Assembly: GCA_040217575.1 (NCBI GenBank)
Contig: JAVJPW010000001.1
Coordinates: 1-64,000 of the forward strand
Direction: 5' to 3'
Length of the DNA stretch: 64,000 nt
Origin: Pacificispira sp040217575
Lineage (GTDB): Bacteria > Pseudomonadota > Alphaproteobacteria > UBA8366 > Aestuariispiraceae
Part shown: piece after piece, positions 1 through 12,000 of the stretch
How the letters are laid out: each line of letters opens with the position of its first letter
Position numbering within the stretch: position 1 is the first letter of the stretch
Notes under the pieces: model-generated
The model's database searches: none
What the model saw: only the letters and a program-made list of their open reading frames with translations
Told to the model about the DNA's origin: nothing
Translations under genes and position numbers: made by a program

Positions 1-1
1 C

Positions 2-3000
2 TATGGTGCGGACGGGCCTGGCGGTCTGACGCTGACGGGTGAGGGCGACATGCCCGCGCTGACGTCGAACGGCGTTCCGATCACCTATACGAACGACGGT
101 CAGACGATCACGGGTTCTGCCGGTGGCGACCCGATCTTCACGATGCAGATCACGGGTGGCGGCACGGGCTACACCTTCACGCTGCAGGGTCAGATCGACC
201 ATCCGGAAGGGGCCGGCGAGAACGAGATCGACATTCCGTTCACGGTCACCGCGACCGACAGTGATGGTTCGGTCGATTCGACCACCTTCCACATTTCCGT
301 CGTGGACGATGTGCCGCTGGCGGTGGATGACGGTGTCTTCACGACCGAGGAAGGCGGTCCGAGCATTACCGGCAACCTGATGGACAATGACCATCTGGGC
401 GCGGACGACCCTGTCACGGTTACGGAAATCACCTATACGGATGCCAATGGCGCCCTGCAGACCCAGGCGATCGACGCTGACGGGGAAACGGTGACAACCG
501 AGTATGGTGCGTTGACAGTTGCTTCGGACGGGTCCTTCACCTTCGTTCCGAATGATGGAATCGACCATCAAGGGGCGGAGTCTGTCTTCACCAGCTTCGA
601 CTACACGATCGTCGACAATGACGGGGATGCATCCTCTGCGACGGCGACGCTGGAGATCACGGACGACAGCGAACCGACAATCTCCTTCCCGCCGCCGGGT
701 TCCCGAGATGGCGACCCGGTTGCCCCGCAGGGTGAACAGATTGTCGATGAAGACGACCTGGATACCGACGACGGCGACAATGTGGACGGTTCCGATCAGA
801 ACAATGTCCATGACAGCACCACCGGTCAGAAGATTTTCGTGACATTCGGCCCGGACGGCCCGGCGGCAAATGATCCGCTGGTCTTTGAAGATCCGGCTGT
901 ATCGGGCGATCTGGCAGCAAAGAACCTGACGTCGGGTGGCGAAGCGCTAACCTACACGATGAATGCGGAAGGCACCCAGATTACGGGTTCCGCCGGCGGC
1001 GACACGATTTTCACCATGACGCTGACGGGTAACCCGGATGACGGCTTTGCCTATGAATTTGATCTGGTCGGTCAGTTGGATCACGCCCAGGGTCAGGGCG
1101 AAAACCTGATTGAAGACATCCCGTTCAAGGTCATCGCGACCGATTCGGACGGCGATACCGCGACGGGCCCGATCCTGGTCGATGTCAAAGACGACGTTCC
1201 GGTCGCCCGGGATGACGGTGACGTCAATCTGGGTGAATGCGGCAGCGGTTCCGGCGGCGATTTGCCGGAGATGGATCACGATATTTCCAACATCGTGCTT
1301 TATGTCGCGGACAACCAGACGGGCGAGATCACCAAGGTGAAGATCGAAGGGTTCGACGCTATGGACGGCGTGCGCGACCCGGACCATTTGCCGCTGCAAC
1401 AGTTCATCGACGAGAATTACCCGGACTCCACGCTGGTGGCAGGTCTGACGGTCAAGGCAGGCAACAATGCCACGCCGGGCTATGGCCCCGGTGAGGGCGA
1501 GCTGTTCATTACCGCCGATGGCTACACGGCGGCGGACCTTCCGACAGCGGACAAAGCCGATGATGAGTGGAACGCGACGGACGCGTTCGACGGCATGTAT
1601 ATCGGGCCGGACAATCCCAGCCTGCTGGGCGGCGGTGGATCGGTCTCTGTCATGGCAGGGACGGACCAGGGGCACGCGAACCTGCTGGACAACGACACGA
1701 TGGGTGCCGACGGCGCCGAAATCACGTCCTTCACCTACACCGGCGAAGACGGTCAGCAGCATCAGGCGTCTGCGGGCGACACGGTGGACACGATCCACGG
1801 TACGCTTACTGTCAATTCCGACGGGTCGTGGAGCTACACAGTCGATGCCCAGGTTGCGAACGATGCGGGCGTCGCGTCCGATACGTTCACCTACACGCTG
1901 ACAGACGATGACGGCGACACGTCGCAGGCCAGCCAGACCATCAATATCGCGGATGGCTGCTTGAACATCGACTTCGGTGCGAACGGCACGGCAATCCTGG
2001 ACGAAGACGACCTGTCCCCGGCGGCCGGTGACCTGGCCGACGGCACGGACGGTTCCGATGCCTCTATCGTTTCCAAGGACTTCACCGTCGAATTCGGCGC
2101 AGACGGCCCGGCGGCCAGTGGCGCGGTTGTTCTTTCCGTGCCGCAGGCACTGGAAGACCGCAATCTGACCTCCGATGGCGATCCGGTCGAATACACCGTA
2201 TCCAGCGACGGGCAGACACTGACAGCGTCTGCAGGTGGGGAGACGGTGTTTACCGTTTCCCTGTCGGGCGACCCGGCTTCCGGAACCATGACCTATACGT
2301 TCGACCTTGTCGGCGAACTGGATCACGCGACCGGCGACGGGGAGAATGTGATTTCCGACCTGCCGGTCACCGTGACCATCACGGACGGCGATGGATCGCA
2401 GGAAAGCGGCAATATTCTGCTGAATGTCGTGGACGATGTGCCGGCGGTTGCCGGCGACCCGGTCGTACTTGGACAGGCGGAATCCGTCTCAGTCGATGAA
2501 GACGATCTGGCCGATGGTACCGACGACGACAAGGAAAGCCTGTCGGCTTCCGGCGACCTGGGCTTCGGTTCCGGCGACGTGATCGGCATCGACTACGGTG
2601 CGGACGGCCCGGCGGATGGCGCACCCAGCGGCGTTGGGTACAGCGACCTCGACTTCACGATCGAAGGGCCTGCCGGCCTGACGAGCCAGGGTGAGGCGAT
2701 CACCTACAGCCAGACCGGCAATGTTCTGACGGCGGAAGCCGGCGGGCGTGAGGTCTTTACGGTCGAACTCAATGCGGACGGCACCTACACGTTCGAACTG
2801 AAGGATTCGATCGACCATGAAGACGCCGATGGCGAGAACGTGGAAAACCTCTCCTTCTCGATGACCGGCGTGCCCAGCGCGGAAGTGCTGGCGGCGGCAG
2901 TCGACGGCGACGGCGACCCGGTCACCGGCCTGGCCGATGCGTCGGTCACGCAGACCTTTGCGGTCAATGTGGTCGACGATGTGCCGACGGCGGTTGCGAA

Positions 3001-6000
3001 CGAACTGCCCCCGGGCGGCGCGGAAGAACAGATCATCGAAGTCACCAACATGGGCCAGGAAAGCGCGGCCTATAACAACACCTACGGCTACTACATCAAG
3101 GGGCCGAACGGTGAGCCGACTTCGGGCGAGATCATCTTCTCGAACACGAAACAGGATATCGGTGAAACGGTAACCATCGAAGGTCACGATCCGGCGGATG
3201 TCGGTTTCTTCGTGATCTCCAACGGTGCGAGCCTGAACCCCGGCATCGAAAACGGCATGGAGGTCACCTTCAGCCAGGACGGGTCCGGCAACTGGGTGGC
3301 ATCGACGGTGGACGGTCCGCTGTCCGGCCAGGGCGACCCGGTCCTGTTCAGCGACCCGGCCCTTAACGAAGGCAACTTCGACTACACCGAAGACAACCAG
3401 ATCGCCGGCAACCAGAATTGGGAGGATATCCCGGGCGGCGGAGACAATGACTTCAACGACGTCAACATCAATGTCGAGACGATCACGATCACTTCGACAC
3501 CGACGGTGGATGAAGATGACCTGGCGGACGGCAGCAGCCCGGATGCGGGTGCGCTGGCGGTTGACGGAAACCTGGGCCTTGCGGGCGAGGAACTGATCTC
3601 CATCGACTATGGTGCGGATGGTCCGGCCGACGGCGCACCGAGCGGCCTTGGCTATGATGATCTGGTCTTCACGATCGAAGGGCCTCAGGGCCTGACGAGC
3701 CAGGGCGAGGCGATCGAATACGACAATTCCACGCCAGGTGAACTGACGGCGACGGCCGGCGGGCGTGAAATCTTCACGGTTTCGCTGAACGAAGACGGCA
3801 CCTTCACCTTCACGCTGAAGGACACGGTCGACCACGAAAACGCGGACGGTCAGAATGTCGAGACGTTGAACTTCGGTCTGTCGGGTGTGCCGGCGGCCGG
3901 TGCGATCACCGACTATGACCTGGACCCGGCATCCATGGACGGCGTCACCTTCACACATGGCTTCGCGGTCAACGTGATCGACGATGTGCCGAGCGCGGCC
4001 GATGACGATAGCGCAGAGGTAGAGGAAGGACACAGCACGTCCGGTTCCGTCATCGACAATGACGTCGCCGGCGCGGATGGCGCAACGGTCACCGAAATCG
4101 CCTATACCGATGCTGGCGGCAATGCGGCGACGGCGACGGTCGATCCGACCGACGGCGTCACGGTTGAAACGCAGTATGGTTCTCTCACCATCGGGGCGGA
4201 CGGTTCCTATACCTTCACCGCGAATGACGAAGTCACCAGCGGCGGCCAGTCCGTGACCGAAGGCGTAACCTACACGCTGACCGATTTCGACGGCGATACG
4301 TCCCAGGCGGTCCTGGATGTCACGATCACCGACGATGGCGAGCCGACGATCGAAATCTTCTATCCGGATCCGGACGACCCCAATATGGGTGTCGGCGGCG
4401 CCTTTGTGGATGAAGACGATCTGGGCGTTGAAAACGGCGACACGGATCAGGGGACGGACCAGTCCCAGCCGTCGTCCGTCAGCGGTACGATTGCGGTCAA
4501 CGCAGGCGAAGACGGTCTGGGTTCCATCGGTCTGTCGGTCCCGCCGGCGCTTGTCGCTATGGGTCTGACATCCGGCGGTACGGCGCTGGCCTACAGCGTA
4601 TCCGGTGACGGGTCGACCATTACGGCCGATGCGGATGGCGACACGGTGTTCACCATGACCCTGACCGGCAACGAACAGGACGGCTTCGGCTGGTCGTTCG
4701 ACCTGACGGGCAACCTGGACCACGCCGACGGTCAGGGCGAAAACGTAATCGCCGACCTGCCGTTCACGGTAACTGTGACGGATACGGACGGCGATGCGGC
4801 TTCCGGTACGATCCTGGTCGATGTCGTGGACGATGTTCCGGTTGCCAGTGCGGATGAAACTGCGATCGGCACGGCTGAAACAGTTAGCGTGGACGAAGAC
4901 GACCTGGCCGACGGTACGGACGGTGACAAGGAAAGCCTGTCGGCGACCGGCGATCTGGGACTGTCCGGTGGCGATCTGATCACCATCGACTACGGTGCGG
5001 ACGGTGCCGCGGACGGCGCGCCGTCCGGTGTCGGTTATGGCGATCTGGACTTCACCATCGAAGGGCCGGCCGGTCTGACTAGCCAGGGCGAGGCGATCAC
5101 CTACAGCCAGGAAGGCGACGTACTGACGGCGACCGCCGGCGGGCGCGAAGTCTTCACGGTCACGCTGAACGGTGACGGCAGCTTCACCTTCGAATTGAAG
5201 GACTCAATCGACCACGAAGACGCGAACGGCCAGAATGTCGAGGATCTTGGCTTCACGCTGACGGGCGTGCCGAATGCCGAAACGATTGCGGCGGCCATCG
5301 ACAATGACGGCGACCCGGCAAGCGGTCTGGCCGACGCTTCGGTGACGCAGACCTTCGCGGTCAACGTGGTCGACGATGTGCCGGTTGCTACGGTCAATGA
5401 ATTGACGGTCGAAGGCGGCGAGCCCGTGATCCTGACCGGTCGGATCGACAGTTCCAACTACAGCGATGGTGATGGCGGATATACGGTTCTGGGACGTCAG
5501 ATCGACGCGAACGGCGACCTGTCCGACCCGGCCGTCGAAAACATCTCGGTCGGCAGTTCCACCGGCGGTTCCGGCATCGGCGTCAAGGGCACGCCGGAAT
5601 CCGGTGTGGCCGGCCAGCTTGGCTATGACCCGACGGAAGCGGTTTCCGAAGAAATCATCATCAACTTTGATTATGAAGTGACGTCCTTCAGCTTCACGGT
5701 CGCGAACCTTTTCGAAACCGAATATGTCGAAGGCGAAGGGATCGAAGAAGGCCATGTCGTCGCGTTGAAGGACGGCCAGGTGGTCGCCGAGTTCGACTTC
5801 GACGCCAACATGGGGTCGAACCAGGGCAGCTATTCCTTCGACCTGCCGGAAGGCGTTACGATCGATCAGGTGATCTTCACCGCGAACCCGTATCAGGATG
5901 GCATTCCGGACGGCGAAGACGGCCAGACGACGACGGGCGACAGCTCCGACTACTGGATTACCGGCATCGACTTCGAATATATCGATCCGAACAGCACCGG

Positions 6001-9000
6001 TGGCGAAACCGAAGTCACGGCGGAAATGGTCATGGTCGACGAAGACGACCTGACAGACGGTTCCGACGACGACAAGGAAGGCCTGTCGGCGACCGGCGAT
6101 CTGAACATCGCGGGCGAAGATCTGATTTCCATCGATTACGGTGCGGACGGTCCTGCCGATGGTGCCCCCACGGCCCTGCAGTACGAAGATCTGGAATGGA
6201 CCATCACCGGTCCGGAAGGTCTGACCAGCCAGGGTGCGGACGTCACCTACACCTACGACAGTGCGACCGACACGCTGCAGGCGTCGGCGGATGGCCGTGA
6301 TGTGTTCACGGTCCAGCTGAATGCGGACGGCAGCTATACCTTCACGCTGCAGGACACGCTGGACCATCCGGAAGCGACGGCAGAGGACATCCTGGCACTC
6401 GACTTCGGCCTGTCGGGTGTCCCGGCGGACGGCGTTGCGACCGACTTCGACCTCGACCCCGCCGCGCTGAATGGCCTCAGCTTCGATTACGGCTTCCAGG
6501 TGAAGGTCGTGGACGATGTTCCTACGGCGGTCGACGACGGCACGTATACGACCGAAGAAGGCGGTGCCAGCGTTACCGGCAACCTGATGGACAATGACAC
6601 GCTGGGCGCGGATGACCCGGTTTCCGTCACGTCGATCACCTACACGGATGCGAACGGGAACACCCAGACCCAGGCGATCGATGCCGACGGGGAAACGGTG
6701 TCTACCCAGTACGGCGATCTGACGGTGTCGGCCGACGGCAGCTTCACCTTCACGCCGAACGATGCAATCGACCATCAGGGCGCGGACAGCGTCTCCGAAA
6801 GCTTCACATACACCATCGCGGACTTTGACGGTGACGAATCGACCGCCACCGCGGTGCTGGAAATTTCGGACGACAGCGAACCGGGCATCAAGTTCCCGCC
6901 CCCGGGGTCCCGCGATGGCGACCCGTCGGCCGACACCGGGTCGCAGATCGTCGATGAAGACGACCTGGACACCGACGACGGCGACAATGTCGACGGCACG
7001 GACCAGGATGGCACGAACAACTCCCTGACGGGTCAGGCGATCTATGTGAATTTCGGTTCCGACGGTCCCGCGGCGAACAACCCGCTGGTCTTTGAAGACC
7101 CGGCTGCGTCCGGCGACCTGGCGGCGAAGGGCCTGACATCCGAAGGACAGGCTCTGACCTACACGATCAACGGCGACGGGACCCAGATCACGGGGTCTGC
7201 CGGTGGCGATACGATATTCACCATGACGATCGAAACCGACGGTCAGGGCAGCTTTGCCTATAACTTCGATCTGGTCGGTCAGTTGGACCATGCCGAAGGC
7301 GACGGCCAGAACCTGATTGAGGATATTCCGTTCAAGGTCATCGCGACCGACAGCGACGGCGACAAGATCGAAGCCGCCATCGAAATCGACGTCGTGGACG
7401 ACGTACCGGTGGTTTCCGACGACGCGGTTGTCATCGGACAGGCGGAATCCGTCTCGGTCGATGAAGACGATCTGGCCGACGGCACGGACGACACGAAGGA
7501 AAGCCTGTCCGCCACTGGCGACCTGGGCTTCGGGTCCGGCAATGTGATCGGCATCGACTATGGTGCGGACGGCGCCGGCGACGGGGCACCCGCGGGCGTC
7601 ACCTTCGCGGACCTGGACTTCACGATCGAAGGGCCGGCCGGCCTGACCAGCCAGGGTGAGGCGGTGACCTACAGCCAGACCGGAAACGTCCTGACGGCGG
7701 AAGCCGGCGGGCGCGAAATCTTCACGGTCGAAGTCAACGGTGACGGGTCCTACACCTTCACGCTGAAGGACTCCATCGATCACGAAGATGCCAATGGTCA
7801 GAACATCGAAGACCTTGGCTTCACGCTGACGGGCACGCCGAATGCGGCGACCCTGGCGGCGGCCGTGGACGGCGATGGCGACCCGGTGGACGGGCTGTCG
7901 GATGCGTCGGTCACGCAGACCTTTGCGGTCAGTGTGGTCGATGACGTTCCCAGCGCGGTTGTCGTGTCCGACGGCGGCGGCGAAGTGGTCAATGTCACGA
8001 TCGACATAAGCAACTATGACGACACGGATGCCGGCTTCACGGTGACCGGTCGTCAGATCAACCCGGACGGCACGCTAACGGACAAGTCAGGGGATCTGGT
8101 GTCGACCCATTCCAACCCGCCGGGCTTCGGCGTGACGGGTGCGGCATCGGGCGACCAGGCCGAAATCGGCTACAGTGATAACCACCAGATTTCCGAAGAA
8201 CTGCATATCGACTTCGACGTGCCGGTTACGGAAGCGACGGTCACCTATTCCTGGATGAACAGCCAGGAAGACGGAACGCTGACGCTCTATCGCGATGGTC
8301 AGCCCGTCGGGACCTTGACGGTGGATGGTGTTACAGACCGCGTTGACGAGCCTTACACGGTTCAGGCTGATGACGGCGGTCCGTTCGATGCCATCGTCTT
8401 CACCGCGCCCAGCGGCGGCGGACATGACTTCCTGGTCCACTCGGTCGAATTCGAAATGGTGGTCGACGGCGGGTCTTCCTCGACATCGGTGACGCTGGAC
8501 GAAGACGACCTGATCGACGGTACGGACGATGACAAGGAAGGCCTCAGCGCCACCGGTGAAACCGGCCTTGGCGGCCGTGTCCTGGCGGAAATCGACTATG
8601 GCGCGGACGGCCCGGCAGACGGGTCGCCGGAAAGCCTGGACTTCGATGATTTCGACTTCACCATCACCGGTCCGGACGGCCTGACGAGCCAGGGCGAAGC
8701 TGTAACTTACAGCCAGTCCGGTGACGTTCTGACGGCGACGGCCGGTGGCCGCGAAGTCTTCACCGTCGAACTCAACGCGGACGGCAGCTACACCTTCACC
8801 CTGAAGGACTCGCTGGATCATGCGCCTGCGGACGGTGAAAACCTTCTGCCGATCGAATTCAGCCTGTCGGGCACGCCGAAGGACGGCGTCCTGGGCGGCG
8901 CGGACTTTGACCAGGATCCGGTTTCGGGTTCGGGCGACCTGACCGTCACGCAAAGCTTCACGGTCAATGTCGTCGACGATGTGCCGGAAGCGGTCGTGAA

Positions 9001-12000
9001 CGACCTGCCGTCGGGCGGCAATGAACAGCAGCTCCTGCAAGTGACCAACATGGGTCAGGAAAGTGCTGCCTACGAAAATACCTACGGCTTCTACGTCAAG
9101 GGTGCGAATGGCGAACCGACCACCGGTAAGATCATCTTTGCGAACACCAAGGAAGATATCGGCGAGACGGTGACCATCGAAGGGTACGGCCCGGAAGATG
9201 TCGGCTTCTTCGTCATCCCGAACGGCTTCACCGCCAATGGCGGCGGCCTGACCAACGGCCAGACCGTAACGTTCGAACAGGACGGTAGCGGCGACTGGCA
9301 CGCGGTGTCCAGCGGCTCGCGCATTCTGGGCACGGGCGATCCCGTCCTGTTCAGCAACCCGGCCCTGAACGAGAATTCGTTCGACTACACGGTCGACAAT
9401 TCCCTTCCGGGCAACCAGAACTGGGAAGACATCGCCGGTGGCGGCGACCTGGACTTTAATGACGTCAACATCAATGTCGAAAGCTTCACCTACACGTCGA
9501 CCCCGACGGTGGATGAAGATGACCTGGCCGACGGCACCAGCCCGGATGCGGGCGCGCTGACCGTCGACGGCAACCTGGGTCTTGCGGGCGAAGAACTGAT
9601 CACCGTTAACTACGGTGCGGACGGCCCCGCCGACGGTGCGCCGGAAAGCCTGGGTTATGGTGATCTGGACTTCACCATCACCGGCCCGGCCGGACTGACC
9701 AGCCAGGGCGAGGAGGTCACCTATGACAATTCCACCCCGGGCGTGCTGACGGCATCTGCCGGCGGGCGTGAGGTCTTTACCGTCTCCCTGAACGAAGACG
9801 GATCCTTCACCTTCACGCTGAAGGACACGATCGACCATCAAAGCGGCCAGGGTCAGAACACCCAGCTTCTGAACTTCGGCCTGTTGGGTGTCCCGGCGGC
9901 GGCCGTCGTCACGGACTTCGACCTTGACCCGGCTGTCCTGGACGGTCTGGCCTTCACCCATGACTTCGCGGTCAATGTCATCGACGACGTGCCCAGCGCC
10001 CTGAACGATGACAGCCTGACGGTGACGGAAGGCGATGGTGCGGTCAGCGGCAACGTTATGACCAACGACACCGAAGGGGCCGATGGCGCGACGCTGACCA
10101 GCTTCACCTATCGCGATGCGAATGGCGACGAACAGACGGCGTCCGCGGGCGATACGGTTGAAACTGAAACCGGTACGCTGACGGTTCAGGCGGACGGTTC
10201 CTACACCTTCCAGGTGAAGGACAGCGTGGTCCACGACACGAACGGTCAGTCGGAAAGCGAAAGCTTCACCTACACCATCACCGACGCGGACGGCGACACG
10301 GCGCAAGCCACGGCGACCATCGACATCCTGGACACAGATCCGGAAGTCGATGCCATCGCGGCCCCGGCGAATGGTCTGGAAGACAACTGGATCCAGCTCA
10401 ACATGGACAGCGCCCTGCTGACCACCGAAGGGCCGGAAAACCTGACGATCACCATCACCGGTGTACCGGCGGGTGCCCAGCTGAACCCGGGAACGGAAGT
10501 CAGCGACGGTGTCTGGACGGCAACGCCGCAGGAACTGCCTTCGGTTTGCATTCTGCCGCCGCAGGACTTCTCAGGCGAAATCAACCTGACGCTGACCGTC
10601 TCCACGACGGATGTGGACGGCGACACCGACACGGATAGCGAAACCTTCACGGTCTTCGTCGCGCCGGTCGTCGATGAAATCGAACTGACGACGCAGGATG
10701 CAACTGCGGTCGCGGGTGATTGCGGTCCGGACGGTGAACCGCAGGATCCGAGTTACGATCTGCCGGAGATGGACCATGCCATTTCCAACATCGTTCTGTA
10801 TCTGTCCGACGAAGCCGGCAACATCACGAAAGTGAAGATCGAAGGCTTCCCAGGCGGCGATGATGAGATCCACGATCCCGACCACCTGCCGATCCAGCAG
10901 TTCGTCGATCAGAACTACCCGAACAGCGACCTTGTCGGTGCGTTGACGGTGAAGGCCGGCAACAACAAGACACCGGGTTACGGTCCGGGCGAAGGCGAAC
11001 TCTTCATCGTCGATGAAAGCTTTACCGAAGACGGCCTGCCCACTGCAGACCATGCGGATGCGGAATGGCAGTTCAGTTCGGCCTTTGACGGTATGAATAT
11101 CGGTCCGGAAAACGCCGGAACCCTGACCAGTGGTGTGGATGTGTCGGTTGGCGAAGACGGCACTCTGTCGTTCGACATCGACCAGTATGGCACCAGCGGT
11201 AACGACGTCATGACCGGCACGTCGGATAATGACGGCATTGCTTCGTTGGCCGGGGATGACACGGTCACGGGTCTGGAAGGCGACGACACCATTCTGGGCG
11301 GTAGCGGCAATGACACGCTGATCGGCGATGGCGTCGATGGTGTGGACGGGATTGTCACGGTCGGTGAGCCGACGGTGGTCTTCCATTCGTCCTTCGAAAC
11401 CATCCCGGATGACGCTCAGCAACAGTCCGACAGCATGCAGGCGCCGGAAATCGACGGTTGGAAGTCGACCGGTGAAGGCGTTGAAATCTGGTTGGATACA
11501 GCCGAACGCGATCTGGGCAGCCAGCCGGACGGCACCACGACCGCCGCGGATGGTGATGTTTTTGTCGAACTGAACAATGTCCCGTCCGATGCATTCGTCG
11601 ACAGCGACGGCATCTATCGCGACATTCAGACCGAAGCCGGCAAGATCTACGAACTGACATTCAGCTATTCCGGTCGTCCCGGCTATGACGAAACGGTCAA
11701 CAAGATGGCGGTTTCGGTCGATGGCGATCAGTTGGGTGAATACAGCCACGATATGGAACATGAGACCGACCATGACTGGCAGACGGTAACGGTGAAATTC
11801 ACCGGTACCGGCCAGCCGATGCGGATCGAATTCTCCGAAACGTCGGATAATGACGATGCCCATGGCCGCGGCATGTCGCTGGACAACATCATCCTGACCG
11901 ATACTGGCACAATGGTCGTTGATGGTGCTGCCGGTACCTATGATGACACGATCTATGGCGGTGCCGACGATGACATCATCGAAGGCAACCAGGGCGATGA

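Larger units (their letters stand above)
742..9970 (+). repeat. Array of eleven T1SS-143-type repeats within the adhesin
   Basis: Units begin near 742, 1996, 2494, 3507, 4408, 4888, 6037, 6949, 7459, 8497 and 9511, each with an acidic DEDDL entry motif. Conserved inner motifs are YGADGPADG, LTSQGEA, GGREVFTV and LKDSIDHE. Three subtypes can be told apart by the residues after DEDDL: DTDDGDN (742, 6949), ADGT-KESL (2494, 4888, 7459) and KEGL or SPDAG forms (3507, 6037, 8497, 9511). The family is known in Vibrio, Legionella and related adhesins, where it forms tandem extender domains. Here the units are interrupted by other modules and are not purely tandem. Confidence 0.85.

Noticed and set aside
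742..9970. Regular DNA repeats that might suggest a CRISPR array
   Set aside because: Repeat units are about 400 bp or more, in frame, and coding, with no short repeats and unique spacers.
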